The notes below the pieces were generated by a model. That model ran no database searches. It had not been told where the DNA came from and saw only the letters and a program-made list of their open reading frames with translations. From NCBI RefSeq assembly GCF_001439605.1, contig NZ_LMBX01000010.1, positions 1 through 64,000 of the forward strand: DNA of 64,000 nucleotides. Reading direction: 5' to 3'. Origin of the DNA: Cytobacillus praedii (GTDB taxonomy: Bacteria; Bacillota; Bacilli; Bacillales; Cytobacillaceae). The position numbers were made by a program, and so were the translations under genes. How positions within the stretch are numbered: the first letter of the stretch is position 1; each line of letters starts with the position of its first letter. Positions 16,998 to 26,320 of the stretch are shown piece by piece.

Positions 16998-19900
16998 ATG
17001 GTTCAAAAGGTACTACAGCTAGAAGCAACGGAACTTATGAGTAAAATAACAGCTTTATATGAGTTTTTTAATACAAATGGAGATAACAAGACGGCTGAAC
17101 GTGCAAAAGATCTAGCCGTGAAGCTTCATAAAGAGGAATATTCGATTGCTTTTTGCGGGCATTTTTCGGCAGGGAAATCGAGTATGATTAATCAGATCAT
17201 TGGCGAAAATTTACTGCCCTCCAGCCCGATTCCTACGAGTGCCAATCTGGTGAAAATCAAATCGGGGGAAAGTTACGCAAAGGTAATTTTTAAAGAAGGG
17301 AAGCCACGAATCTATCCGGCTCCTTATGATTATGAGCAGGTAAAATCATATTGTAAGGACGGCGATCAAATACACTCGATTGAAATTAGTTATGCGGACA
17401 CAAGTCTCCCGAAAGATGCCATTATTATGGATACACCGGGCATTGATTCAACAGATGATGCACATAGGATTGCGACAGAGTCTGCATTGCATCTTGCTGA
17501 TCTCGTATTCTATGTCATGGATTATAATCATGTCCAGTCTGAATTAAACTTTCTATTTACAAAAGAACTAACTGCGGCAGGAAAAGATGTCTATTTAATC
17601 ATTAATCAGATAGATAAGCATCGTGATGATGAATTAAGCTTCGATGAATTTAAGACGAGTGTACGGGATTCATTTGCTTCATGGGGAGTGAAACCAGCAA
17701 GAATCTTTTACACTTCTTTAAAGGATTTATCGCATGATGAAAATGAGTTTTCTGATTTACAGTCATTTATTGAGCAAACAATTGCGAAAAGAAAATCATT
17801 GCTCCCTGAATCTGTTTTACAGTCATTAACAAAATTGACGGAGGAACATCTTATCTTTTTAGAGGAAAAACAATGGGAAGATAGAGATAAATTCGAAGCA
17901 ATTTTAGCTGAACATTCCTCTGATGAGAGAATGATGCTGCCAGAACAATTGGAATCGACAAGAAATAAGTTATCTGAAATGACAGCAATCGTTGCGACTA
18001 CCGAAAATAGTCTAAATAATAAAGTAGATGAGGTATTAAAAAATGCCTATTTAATGCCTTTCCAAATGAGAGAGTTAGCTGAGGCTTACTTAGAGGCACG
18101 GCAATCCAATTTTAAGGTCGGTGTTTTCTTTTCAAAGCAAAAGACGGAACAGGAAAGAGAATCTCGTTTGAGGCAATTTCAAAAAGAACTTTCTGAGAAT
18201 GTTCAATCACAGCTCGTTTGGCATTTAAAAGAGCTGTATTTGCATGAAATAAAACAATTTGATCTTCATGAGCCTGAACTATTAGCAAAAGCTCAAAGTT
18301 TTCAGCTTGATGTGCCAGATTTGCTGCTTGTTCAAGCAGTAAAAGACGGTGCCATGTTATCGGGTGATTATGTTCTCCAATATACAAATGAAGTGGCAGA
18401 TCTCATTAAAAAGCTAGCAAAAAATAGCTTATTGCCGTTAAAAGCCTCATTCCTTGAAGCGCTGCAATCAAAAAATAAACATGAAAAGCAAAAGCTGGAA
18501 GAAGAATGTGAACAATTAAAAGTGTATGCGGATGCATGGGAAGGGTTAATGAGTTTAAGAGAAATTCAAGGTCACTCAAAGAAACAGCTTTCTGACTTTC
18601 TAACTGGAGAATTTCCAAAGGAGCATATGAAAGAAAAAACGGAACAATTATTAACTAGTGAAACAGAAGATGCAGAAATAGTTTATCAAACAGAAGAATC
18701 CGCCGTTGATACTGAAAATAATGAAGAGGTTATTAAAGATGAAACAGCTGCTGAATTAAAAGATAAAAAAGGTCTGGACCCATCTTCCATTCATCATTTA
18801 GTAGAGAAACTAAACATGACGGCAAATAAAGTCCAAACCGTTCCAGGTTTCAAAAAAATGGCAGAGGAATTAGTCCAAAAAGGAAAACGTCTTCGGAATA
18901 AGCAATTTACTGTCGCTCTTTTTGGCGCATTTAGTGCAGGAAAATCTTCTTTTGCGAATGCATTAATTGGGGAAAAAGTACTTCCAGTTTCTCCGAATCC
19001 AACGACAGCGGCAATCAACAAAATTATGCCGATAAATGGGCAATTTGGCCATGGAACCGTGTTAGTAAAGGTAAAGGATTCCCATATCCTATTTGAAGAT
19101 GTATGCCGTTCACTTAAATTATTTGATTTAACAGCTCTTGATTTTGATGATGCATTAAAAAAGATCGCTAAAGTGATGAATGGAAAATTAGATTTTGAAG
19201 GAAATGAAAAGACACATTTTGCCTTTTTACAGGCATTCTTACGAGGATTTGAATCATTCCGCCATTCACTTGGAACAACTGTGGTAACGGATTTAAGTCA
19301 ATTAAAGGACTATGTCGCACTTGAGGAAAAATCTTGTTTTGTAGAAATGATTGAAGTGTATTATGACTGTGCGCTCACTCGGCAGGGGATCACGCTTGTA
19401 GATACACCTGGAGCAGACTCGATTAATGCACGTCATACCGGTGTAGCTTTTGATTATATTAAAAATTCAGATGCGATCCTTTTTGTTACTTATTATAACC
19501 ATGCATTTTCAAAGGCGGATCGTGAGTTTCTTATTCAGCTCGGCCGTGTAAAGGATTCATTTGAGTTGGATAAAATGTTTTTCATTGTGAATGCAATTGA
19601 TTTAGCTAATAGTGAGGAGGAGAAGAATTCTGTACTTGAATATGTGAGGGATCAGCTCATCCAATATGGAATTCGAAGGCCGAATCTGTTTGGCCTATCC
19701 AGTCTTCAAGCACTGACGGAAAAGCTGAATCAACATGAAGCAACTGATTCGAAATTGAGTATTTTTGAAAAAAGCTTTTATTCATTTATAACGAATGAAT
19801 TGATGGAAATATCCGTAACTTCGGCTGAGATGGAATGGCAGCGTGTGTTAGAGCAGCTCAGAAACTTTATCCAATCATCTCAGGAAGATAAAGAAAGCAA

Positions 19901-20657
19901 AATTCAGCGACGAAATCATTTAGAAAATGAGCAAAAAATGATTGGGAATAGCATTCGCAATCAAGATGCAGCTTTTCTTTCGCAAAGGTTGAAACAGGAA
20001 GCAGATGAGCTTGTCTTTTATATAAGGCAGCGTGTATTTTTACGATTTAATGATTTTGTAAAAGAAGCATTTAATCCGGCTCTCCTTAAAGATGATGGAA
20101 GGAATTTAAAGAAAGCGCTGCAAACGGCACTTGATGATTTTCTGCAAAGCTTCGGCTTTGATTTTGCTCAGGAGCTAAGAGCAACAACCGTTCGAATGGA
20201 GGTATTTATCGGAAAACTGCTAAAAGAGGCACAGGAGAGACTGATTGCTTCAATTGGAGAAATCAATTCAGATCTTAAGTTTAGCCCGTTTGAGGGGAAA
20301 AAGTTTGACGGGATTGATTTTGAAACAGCTTTCCAGTATGAAGATCAAGCCCAATTTAAAAAAGCACTTGCTTATTTTAAAAACCCCAAATCTTTTTTTG
20401 AGAAGAACGAACGGAAATATTTAAGTGATGAACTTGAGCAAAATATGCAGGAGCCTTCTTCTATTTATTTGCAAACTGAGAGTATTCGGCTGAGGGATTA
20501 TTATGAAGCCATGCTGAATGAAGAATTTGCTCGTTTTCTGGCCGTTCATCTGGAGCAGGCAGATGAATATTATAATGGTTTGTTAACGGTATTAAGTGAT
20601 GAATTCCCAATTGATCAGTTAAAAGCAATGGAAAAGGAAATTTCAAGTATAGGGTGA
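16998..20657 (+). CDS. dynA: Bacterial dynamin, tandem two-GTPase fusion
   Basis: The 1219-residue protein carries two dynamin-type GTPase modules in tandem. The first has P-loop GHFSAGKS at 54-61, DTPGID near 145-150 and NQID. The second has GAFSAGKS near 642-649, DTPGAD near 801 and NAID. Helical stalk regions with coiled-coil character follow each, and an acidic linker (about 555-590) separates them. In B. subtilis DynA tethers and fuses membranes and helps the cell resist phage and membrane damage. Its position after bpsA-bpsB is conserved. Length is close to B. subtilis (about 1190); both GTPase heads look intact. AAGGGGATT precedes the ATG. Confidence 0.96.
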   Translation: MVQKVLQLEATELMSKITALYEFFNTNGDNKTAERAKDLAVKLHKEEYSIAFCGHFSAGKSSMINQIIGENLLPSSPIPTSANLVKIKSGESYAKVIFKEGKPRIYPAPYDYEQVKSYCKDGDQIHSIEISYADTSLPKDAIIMDTPGIDSTDDAHRIATESALHLADLVFYVMDYNHVQSELNFLFTKELTAAGKDVYLIINQIDKHRDDELSFDEFKTSVRDSFASWGVKPARIFYTSLKDLSHDENEFSDLQSFIEQTIAKRKSLLPESVLQSLTKLTEEHLIFLEEKQWEDRDKFEAILAEHSSDERMMLPEQLESTRNKLSEMTAIVATTENSLNNKVDEVLKNAYLMPFQMRELAEAYLEARQSNFKVGVFFSKQKTEQERESRLRQFQKELSENVQSQLVWHLKELYLHEIKQFDLHEPELLAKAQSFQLDVPDLLLVQAVKDGAMLSGDYVLQYTNEVADLIKKLAKNSLLPLKASFLEALQSKNKHEKQKLEEECEQLKVYADAWEGLMSLREIQGHSKKQLSDFLTGEFPKEHMKEKTEQLLTSETEDAEIVYQTEESAVDTENNEEVIKDETAAELKDKKGLDPSSIHHLVEKLNMTANKVQTVPGFKKMAEELVQKGKRLRNKQFTVALFGAFSAGKSSFANALIGEKVLPVSPNPTTAAINKIMPINGQFGHGTVLVKVKDSHILFEDVCRSLKLFDLTALDFDDALKKIAKVMNGKLDFEGNEKTHFAFLQAFLRGFESFRHSLGTTVVTDLSQLKDYVALEEKSCFVEMIEVYYDCALTRQGITLVDTPGADSINARHTGVAFDYIKNSDAILFVTYYNHAFSKADREFLIQLGRVKDSFELDKMFFIVNAIDLANSEEEKNSVLEYVRDQLIQYGIRRPNLFGLSSLQALTEKLNQHEATDSKLSIFEKSFYSFITNELMEISVTSAEMEWQRVLEQLRNFIQSSQEDKESKIQRRNHLENEQKMIGNSIRNQDAAFLSQRLKQEADELVFYIRQRVFLRFNDFVKEAFNPALLKDDGRNLKKALQTALDDFLQSFGFDFAQELRATTVRMEVFIGKLLKEAQERLIASIGEINSDLKFSPFEGKKFDGIDFETAFQYEDQAQFKKALAYFKNPKSFFEKNERKYLSDELEQNMQEPSSIYLQTESIRLRDYYEAMLNEEFARFLAVHLEQADEYYNGLLTVLSDEFPIDQLKAMEKEISSIG

Positions 20658-20661
20658 AACG

Positions 20662-20853
20662 ATGAATAAAGAAGCCTATCATGTGTGTGCAACCTGCATC
20701 CACTTCCATGCTGAAAAAGCTAAAAAGGGAATGAACTATTTTTGTAAGCGATTAGGTTATGAAACACGGCCAAATTATCAGTTTAATTGCTGGACCCCGA
20801 AAAAGCATGTTCAAGAATTAATCGATAAGCGAATGGAGGAAAAGAAGGAATGA
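20662..20853 (+). CDS. Small cysteine-containing protein downstream of dynA (YpbS-position)
   Basis: The 63-residue protein has CATC at 9-12, a third Cys in YFCKRLG (about 28) and a fourth in FNCWTPKKH (about 43), suggesting one metal site. It lies four bases after dynA with GGGTGAAACG before its ATG, and its end overlaps the rhodanese start by four bases, so all three are co-translated. In B. subtilis the gene after dynA is ypbS; whether this is the same family is not certain. Function unknown. Confidence 0.75.
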   Translation: MNKEAYHVCATCIHFHAEKAKKGMNYFCKRLGYETRPNYQFNCWTPKKHVQELIDKRMEEKKE

Positions 20854-21689
20854 ATCATTTTGTTGAGAAAGAATGGCTGTTGGAGCATCTAGAGGATAAG
20901 AATATTCGAATTGCTGATTGCCGCTATAATCTGGGAGCATCTGAGGAAGGGTACAACTCCTACGTAAAGGATCATATTCCTGGGGCAGTTTATTTCCATT
21001 TATCAAAAGATTTATCAGGACCTGTTTCTGCACATGGCGGCAGACATCCGTTGCCAGCTATAGATGATCTGCAAGAAACATTTAGTTTAGCGGGAATCTC
21101 CGAAGAAACGACCGTCATTGCATATGATGGAGGAGAGGGTTCATATGCAGCTCGTCTATGGTGGCTTTTAAATTATCTTGGTCATGAAAAGGTTTATATT
21201 TTAAACGGAGGATATAAAGGCTGGAAAAATATTGGCTACCCAACAAATGAAACGATTCCAACGTATTTGAAGACAGAATTTAAAGTTCATTTAAACGATG
21301 ACATATTTGTTTCACAGGAAGAGGTTAAAACAATTGTGGAATCCAAAAATGCAGATACAGTTATCATCGATTCAAGAGAAAATAAACGCTATTTAGGCAT
21401 TGAAGAACCCATTGATAAAAAAGCGGGCCATATTCCGGGGGCAATCAATAAAGTTTGGACGGAAGGCTTCGAAAATGGCCGCATCAAATCCGTTGAAGAA
21501 CAAAGGAAAAGATTTCAAGAAATTAATAAGGATAAGCAAGTGATTGTTTATTGTGGGTCTGGAGTGACAGCCACGCCAAATTTTATCGCATTAAAGATGG
21601 CAGGCTATGATAAGGTTAAACTATACGCCGGAAGCTTTAGTGATTGGATCTCTTATGAAGGAAATGAAGTGAGCACAGGAAAAGAATGA
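20850..21689 (+). CDS. Two-domain rhodanese-type sulfurtransferase
   Basis: The 279-residue protein has two rhodanese domains (about 1-125 and 150-275). The active-site loop is in the second domain, VYCGSGVTA with the persulfide Cys near 235. In the first domain the corresponding loop is AYDGGEGSYA, with Asp in place of Cys, as usual for these tandem enzymes. The CGSGVTA loop resembles 3-mercaptopyruvate-type rather than thiosulfate-type (CRKGVT) enzymes, but the donor is uncertain. It is coupled to the preceding small gene by ATGA overlap. Confidence 0.9.
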   Translation: MNHFVEKEWLLEHLEDKNIRIADCRYNLGASEEGYNSYVKDHIPGAVYFHLSKDLSGPVSAHGGRHPLPAIDDLQETFSLAGISEETTVIAYDGGEGSYAARLWWLLNYLGHEKVYILNGGYKGWKNIGYPTNETIPTYLKTEFKVHLNDDIFVSQEEVKTIVESKNADTVIIDSRENKRYLGIEEPIDKKAGHIPGAINKVWTEGFENGRIKSVEEQRKRFQEINKDKQVIVYCGSGVTATPNFIALKMAGYDKVKLYAGSFSDWISYEGNEVSTGKE

Positions 21690-21797
21690 TTATGAAAGCT
21701 CTTTATAGTTGTTTAGATGAAAAAGTTAACATTCTTAATGGCAGGATTCTCATGTTATAATGGGGTCTATGAAATATAAGACATGGGAGAGAAGAAA

Positions 21798-22688
21798 TTG
21801 GTAAATCAAAATAAACCTTCATTCATGCTTGTAGATGGAATGGCATTATTGTTTAGAGCCTATTTTGCAACTGCAGTTACAGGCCAATTTATGATTAATT
21901 CAAAAGGGATTCCAACTAATGGAGTATATGGATTTGTGAAACACTTTCTTACTGCCGTTTCCACGTTCAATCCATCCCATGTTGCCGTATGCTGGGATAT
22001 GGGAAGCAAAACGTTTAGGACTGATATGTATGATGGGTATAAGGCAAATCGGCCTGATGCACCTGTTGAATTGATTCCACAATTCGATTTAGTGAAGGAA
22101 ATGGTTGAAGCCTTTGACGTACCGAATATCGGACTGGCTGGCTATGAAGCGGATGACTGTATTGGAACCATTGCGAAAGGTGTCGGTGGAGATGCAAGTG
22201 TTAGAATCTTAACGGGAGATCAAGACATTTTGCAGCTGATAGATGATCATATTACCGTTGCCTTATTACAAAAGGGCTATGGGAACTATTTAGTTCATAC
22301 AAAGGATACCTTTTTTGAAGCTAAGGGCATACATCCGAGACAAATGATTGATTTAAAAGCATTTATGGGTGATTCAAGTGATAATTACCCAGGAGTGAAA
22401 GGCATCGGAGAAAAAACTGCCCTGAAGCTTTTACAGCAATATGAGCATATAGAGGGCGTTCTTGCTAATTTAGAGCTGCTGACAAAGGGGCAAAGGCAGA
22501 AAATCGAACAGGATCTTGAAATGCTGCATTTAAGCCGCCAGCTTGCTGAAATCAAATGCGATGTACCTATTCAATATGATATGAATAAATCCTTTTTTCA
22601 ATTTAACAGAGATAAGGTTATGAGCAAGTTCGAGGAAATTGAATTCCGTGGACTCCATCGTTTTCTTGATATTAAAGAATACGCCTAA
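21798..22688 (+). CDS. ypcP: 5'-3' exonuclease (FEN/PolA N-terminal type)
   Basis: The 296-residue nuclease corresponds to the free-standing version of the DNA polymerase I 5'-exonuclease domain. Metal-binding acidic groups are visible in MLVDGMAL, VCWDMGS, YEADDCIG and LTGDQDIL, followed by GDSSDNYPGVKGIGEKTA, the helix-hairpin-helix DNA-binding region (about 190-207). It removes RNA primers and flaps. TTG with GGGAGAG six bases upstream is preferred over the ATG 15 bases earlier, which has no ribosome binding site; this gives the same length as I recall for B. subtilis YpcP. Confidence 0.92.
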   Translation: MVNQNKPSFMLVDGMALLFRAYFATAVTGQFMINSKGIPTNGVYGFVKHFLTAVSTFNPSHVAVCWDMGSKTFRTDMYDGYKANRPDAPVELIPQFDLVKEMVEAFDVPNIGLAGYEADDCIGTIAKGVGGDASVRILTGDQDILQLIDDHITVALLQKGYGNYLVHTKDTFFEAKGIHPRQMIDLKAFMGDSSDNYPGVKGIGEKTALKLLQQYEHIEGVLANLELLTKGQRQKIEQDLEMLHLSRQLAEIKCDVPIQYDMNKSFFQFNRDKVMSKFEEIEFRGLHRFLDIKEYA

Positions 22689-22697
22689 AAGTTTTTT

Positions 22698-22728
22698 GTG
22701 CTGTCTCAAATTGAGACAGCACTTTTTT
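22698..22728 (+). terminator. Terminator of ypcP
   Basis: An 11-base perfect stem GTGCTGTCTCA/TGAGACAGCAC with a three-base loop is followed by TTTTTT. Confidence 0.9.
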
Positions 22729-22864
22729 ATTTCGTATTTTTCTTTTTTGCTGCATTCTCTAGTTTGCTTTTTGGTTCTTCAGCAAATTCAGCATCCTGCC
22801 CATAACCTTGTGGTGTCACTCCAGGTGCCTTTGTTCCTCGATTTTTGTTTTTACGATTACTCAA
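22727..22864 (-). CDS. sspL: Small acid-soluble spore protein SspL-like
   Basis: The 45-residue protein is rich in Lys, Asn and Gln, with GVTPQGYGQDAEFAEEPKSK and a C-terminal KKKNTK. SspL of B. subtilis has the same GVTPQG...PK..LE.AKK pattern and a similar length. These proteins accumulate in the forespore. It starts at TTG with GGAGG eight bases upstream. It faces ypcP and ends at the foot of that gene's terminator. A sigma-G promoter would be expected upstream (22865-22960) but I could not define one. Confidence 0.8.
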   Translation of the reverse strand: MSNRKNKNRGTKAPGVTPQGYGQDAEFAEEPKSKLENAAKKKNTK

Positions 22865-22964
22865 TTGGAATACCTCCTTTAAATTTCCCCCGCAACTTGT
22901 AGTATTTCCTAAAAGAATAATATCACTCTGATTTCTTCACACTAGAAGTAGAGGTGAAGTGATT

Positions 22965-23423
22965 ATGAATAAAGGCGTTTATGTTGCTTTATTAAGCATC
23001 GGATTGGCTCAAGGATTAAAGATTCCAATTCATTTTATTAGGAAAAAGGAGTTTCGGCCGGAATTGTTTTTTCAAACTGGCGGGATGCCCAGCTCTCACT
23101 CGGCGGGAGTAGCGTCACTAACTACATTTATTGCTTTAAAACGTGGTTTGCCGACCATTGATTTTGCTCTTTCTCTTATTTATGGATTAATTGTTATGTA
23201 TGATGCACAGGGAATTAGAAGACAAACAGGGGAATTAACATTAAAAGTGAATAGTATGGGCGAACTAATGGAGAAAATTCATAAAGATGAGACCGTGGAA
23301 TTCAAAGAAGAAAAGCCAAAAAAGTTAAAAGAAATGCTTGGGCATCAGCCAGCAGAGGTAATTGGCGGGGCATTGCTAGGAGTAGTAACAGGTATATTCG
23401 GCCATAAATTAACAAAAAAATAA
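22965..23423 (+). CDS. Divergent PAP2 family (YuiD-like) membrane protein
   Basis: The 152-residue protein has three to four hydrophobic segments and the motif GGMPSSHSAG (about 43-52), the conserved centre of the DUF212 or divergent PAP2 family. These are related to acid phosphatases and haloperoxidases, but their substrate is unknown. The ATG with GAGGTGA seven bases upstream is chosen over the GTG two codons earlier. A C-terminal charged loop (ETVEFKEEKPKKLKEM) precedes the last helix, which ends in a glycine-rich segment. Confidence 0.85.
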   Translation: MNKGVYVALLSIGLAQGLKIPIHFIRKKEFRPELFFQTGGMPSSHSAGVASLTTFIALKRGLPTIDFALSLIYGLIVMYDAQGIRRQTGELTLKVNSMGELMEKIHKDETVEFKEEKPKKLKEMLGHQPAEVIGGALLGVVTGIFGHKLTKK

Positions 23424-23487
23424 TAGATAATTGACAAAATTTACGATAAAATAAATAGGGCTTTGGGAGTAAGGGGAGTGGGATGGC

Positions 23488-23763
23488 ATGTCTTTAATGA
23501 CAGTAGAAGAATATATACAGTTTTTACAGGGAAAAGGATTTCAGCTTCAAGAAGATGCAATCGGTTTCATTCAATTTGGCAAACAATACACGAATGCTTC
23601 AGATGAACTGACAAATACAGCGATTGAATTAACATTGAAGGCACAAAAAGATTTTGACGGAAGCTTTTATGTTTCCTTGCTTGAAATGCTTGTTTCCAAT
23701 CAAATAAAAACTCGGCCTGAAGCAATAAAATATGTAAAAGAAAAAGAATTAATTTCAATTTAA
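23488..23763 (+). CDS. Conserved hypothetical small protein
   Basis: The 91-residue cytoplasmic protein is mainly helical and acidic, with no signal peptide, Cys pairs or membrane segments. GGGGAGTGGGATGGC before the ATG is a fair ribosome binding site, and a strong terminator follows directly. I recognise no domain; similar short proteins are annotated as uncharacterised in Bacillus. It is probably real because codon use and position fit. Confidence 0.7.
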   Translation: MSLMTVEEYIQFLQGKGFQLQEDAIGFIQFGKQYTNASDELTNTAIELTLKAQKDFDGSFYVSLLEMLVSNQIKTRPEAIKYVKEKELISI

Positions 23764-23770
23764 TTGTAAA

Positions 23771-23798
23771 AAAGGCGTGCTGAACACACGCCTTTTTT
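23771..23798 (+). terminator. Terminator of the 91-residue protein gene
   Basis: AAAGGCGTG pairs with CACGCCTTT and runs into TTT. Beyond it, up to 23972, lies a gene-free stretch whose only structure is the short palindrome GACCTTAAGGTC at about 23839-23850. Confidence 0.8.
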
Positions 23799-23972
23799 GT
23801 CTTCATGCGTTCTTCCACTGTACAGGGCGTACTTGTGCCGACCTTAAGGTCGCAAGTTAGTTCTCCAGGAACATCTCTTTTTTTGTGAGGCTCGTTTTGT
23901 ATATGCCGTGGGTTGCATCAAGGAACATTTCACAGGAACTAGCGGGTTTATCCGAATGTATTTCTGTTTTTC

Positions 23973-24905
23973 TTATAATGCCTCTTTCTGTTTCTTTTTT
24001 AAGAAGTGCTGTGTCTTTTTCAATGGAACTTCTGCGAAGATCATGCCTGCGAAGATAAGCAGACAGCCAATGATGGCACTGTATGAAAGTCTTTCATTTG
24101 CCCAGAGAAAAGCTGTTCCAGCTGCAAAAACAGGCTCCATCGCAAAAATAAGGGCAACTCTCGTTGGTGTAGTGAATTTTTGGAATCTTGTTTGTGCAAA
24201 AAATGCAAGTGCTGTTGCAAAAATCGAGGTAATAATAAGGGCAGATACTACACTTCCTTGTAAGATTACCTCAGGATTGATTGCCTGCCTCCAGTCCTCG
24301 GTGAAAAATGCGGATAGAATGGACAAGCAGGCAACGGTTGAAATTTGAATGACTGTTAATAAAAGGGAAGGGAAATTGCTGCTGTATTTACCGGTAAAGA
24401 TAATATGCATGGCAAATCCAATCGCACAAATAAATACCAGGCCATCACCAATATTTAAACCCACCCGATCAGTCATTGTTAGTAAATATAAACCAGCTGT
24501 AGCAACGGATACTCCTATTACGGCATTTATTCCAGGTTTATTTTTTAGCAGCAGAAATGAAAACAATGGGACCAATACGACACTTAATCCAGTGATAAAG
24601 CCGGCTTTAGATGAAGAAGTATGTATTAGCCCCATTGTTTGAAAGGCATAGCCGATAAATAGCCAGACACCAATAATAATTCCTGAAACGACTAGTTTTC
24701 GGCTTACTTTTTTTAGCTGTTCTCTTTCGAAAATAAGTAGCCATGCAGTGAGCAAAATAGCTGCAATAAAAAATCTTAATCCGTTAAATGAATGAGGCTC
24801 TAAAAAAGCCAGTGCATTTTGGACAATGACAAATGTTGCTCCCCAAATAAATGCAACAAGCAAAAGACTTGCATCCGCAAAGAAAATGTTTTTTTTCAAA
24901 ATCAT
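23973..24905 (-). CDS. DMT/EamA family transporter
   Basis: The 310-residue protein has ten membrane helices in two EamA halves. Typical segments are FIWGATFVIVQNAL near the N terminus, GLIHTSSSKAGFITGL before helix 4, and EPVFAAGTAFLWANERLS in helix 9. It probably exports small metabolites. AAGGAGAAT precedes the ATG. It is followed on the same strand by no other gene and preceded by the RNase H-like gene at 13 bases, so the two form one transcript. It is only distantly like the other DMT protein at 6565-7482. Confidence 0.85.
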   Translation of the reverse strand: MILKKNIFFADASLLLVAFIWGATFVIVQNALAFLEPHSFNGLRFFIAAILLTAWLLIFEREQLKKVSRKLVVSGIIIGVWLFIGYAFQTMGLIHTSSSKAGFITGLSVVLVPLFSFLLLKNKPGINAVIGVSVATAGLYLLTMTDRVGLNIGDGLVFICAIGFAMHIIFTGKYSSNFPSLLLTVIQISTVACLSILSAFFTEDWRQAINPEVILQGSVVSALIITSIFATALAFFAQTRFQKFTTPTRVALIFAMEPVFAAGTAFLWANERLSYSAIIGCLLIFAGMIFAEVPLKKTQHFLKKKQKEAL

Positions 24906-24918
24906 ATTCTCCTTCCGT

Positions 24919-25305
24919 CTAGTTTAATCGTATAGCAGCTCTAGCAAGTTCATCAGCAGTTTTGTTTTCACTGCTAGGAACCCATTTCATAAAAAATAAA
25001 TCTAATTCCTTGCTTAATTCTAGAGCTTTTTCTAATAGGGGAGCATATATTTTATTTTTCACATATTCCTTTTCAATCGCTCTGTTTACCGCTTGGGAAT
25101 CCGTACGAAACGAAACGACCTTATAATTATTTTTTACACAAATTTCAAGTGCTTGAATTAAGGCATTAAATTCTGCTGCATGATTTTCCATTTCTCCAAG
25201 CGGGATAGAGAATTTTTCTACTCTGCCATCATATTTTATAAAAATGCCTGCTCCGCTTGGTCCAGGGTTGCCAGCACTTGCTCCATCTATATATACTTCA
25301 ATCAC
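24919..25305 (-). CDS. RNase H-like protein (YpdQ-type)
   Basis: The 128-residue protein is a compact RNase H fold. All four acidic catalytic positions appear present: Asp7 in YIDGAS, Glu45 in HAAEFNAL, Asp69 in RTDSQAV and Asp near 113 in NKTADELARAA. It may cleave the RNA of RNA-DNA hybrids, although the B. subtilis homologue YpdQ is reported to be weak or inactive. GTG start, with TAGGAGGAG upstream. It diverges from the second RNase H-like gene (ypeP) across 150 bases. Confidence 0.85.
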   Translation of the reverse strand: MIEVYIDGASAGNPGPSGAGIFIKYDGRVEKFSIPLGEMENHAAEFNALIQALEICVKNNYKVVSFRTDSQAVNRAIEKEYVKNKIYAPLLEKALELSKELDLFFMKWVPSSENKTADELARAAIRLN

Positions 25306-25454
25306 TGGGAACTCCTCCTAATAATAATTAAAGATCGTCATTCTTTTTATCTTAAGGCATATCGGGGAAAGATATAGTGAAACTTCCATCAGTTGGGACA
25401 TAATGTCCGTTAACTTGCGATAAAAATAGTTTATCATAAGAAAGGCGGAAAAAA

Positions 25455-26111
25455 ATGAAATATAAATTGGAATGGAAATATAAACTAAAAGGAACAGAAG
25501 GAACAATTTTTACATCAGAATGGCTAGAAGGAGAGGCTGCATTACAGATAGGTGAAGACCTTGAAAAGAGCGGAAAGGCTTCAGATCTAATCTATCATGA
25601 TGAGCGTGGCACAACCTGGATTACAAAGGAAATGAAAAAGCTATTAGAAGAAATTGAAGAGGATCCACACGATTTAACCATTTATTTTGATGGCGGATTT
25701 AATAAAAAGACTTCACAAGCAGGGTTAGGAGCGGTCATTTATTTTAAACAAGGAAAAAAGAAATACCGTATTCGAGCGAATGAGCTGTTTGATGAAATTG
25801 AAACAAATAGTGAAGCAGAATATGCGGCTATGTATTATACAGTTAATTTGCTTGAAGAAATGGGTGTTCATCATATGACCTGTGAGTTTAAAGGAGATGC
25901 ACAAGGAGTGTTAATGCAGCTAAAAGGGGAGTGGCCATGCTATGAAGAAAACTTAAATCGCTGGCTTGATCGAATTGAAGAAAAGCTGAAAGCACTTAAG
26001 GTAGATGCGAAGTTTACTCCAATCCCTAGAACAGAAAATAAAGAAGCTGATAAGCTTGCTACACAAGCGCTTGAAGGGAAAGAAATCAATAGCAAAATGC
26101 AAATTATTTAA
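25455..26111 (+). CDS. ypeP: RNase HI-like protein with N-terminal extension
   Basis: The 218-residue protein has an N-terminal region of about 70 residues followed by an RNase H domain (about 74-215). Acidic positions are Asp in YFDGG (77), Glu in SEAEYAAMY, Asp in KGDAQGV and Asp in NKEADKLATQA. The N-terminal part is acidic with several Trp residues, unlike the hybrid-binding domain of RNase HI from other species. It is adjacent to ypeQ and divergent from the shorter paralogue, as in B. subtilis. AAAGGCGG precedes the ATG. Confidence 0.88.
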   Translation: MKYKLEWKYKLKGTEGTIFTSEWLEGEAALQIGEDLEKSGKASDLIYHDERGTTWITKEMKKLLEEIEEDPHDLTIYFDGGFNKKTSQAGLGAVIYFKQGKKKYRIRANELFDEIETNSEAEYAAMYYTVNLLEEMGVHHMTCEFKGDAQGVLMQLKGEWPCYEENLNRWLDRIEEKLKALKVDAKFTPIPRTENKEADKLATQALEGKEINSKMQII

Positions 26112-26143
26112 GCTGCTGTGAGGTGAAAGGATGGTGTCACAGT

Positions 26144-26320
26144 TTGAAACGAAAGCGATTATTTAACGAGGTTGAGGAATTATTAAATGATTATTGTAAT
26201 GGATGTTTTCTTTATAAGCATCATAAGACCGATAAAGGCCGTTTATATGCGCATAAATTTTGCATTACCAAATGTATAGTTGGGGAGAAAATAAAGGCAA
26301 TTGGCAATAAATTGTCTTGA
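26144..26320 (+). CDS. ypeQ: YpeQ-like small zinc-finger protein
   Basis: The 58-residue basic protein has C-N-G-C, then HH, then CITKC, giving cysteine and histidine residues for one zinc site (DYCNGCFLYKHH and HKFCITKC). TTG start with GGATGGTG six bases upstream is preferred; the longer GTG frame overlaps that site. It lies 32 bases after ypeP and is probably co-transcribed. Role unknown; small zinc-finger proteins of this type may bind RNA or ribosomes. Confidence 0.78.
   Translation: MKRKRLFNEVEELLNDYCNGCFLYKHHKTDKGRLYAHKFCITKCIVGEKIKAIGNKLS

Noticed and set aside
16998-20657. DynA as two separate genes joined by error
   Set aside because: The frame is continuous and tandem fusion is the known form in B. 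subtilis.
23908-24348. 146-codon plus-strand frame across the DMT transporter
   Set aside because: Antisense shadow of the minus-strand transporter, which has clear EamA features.
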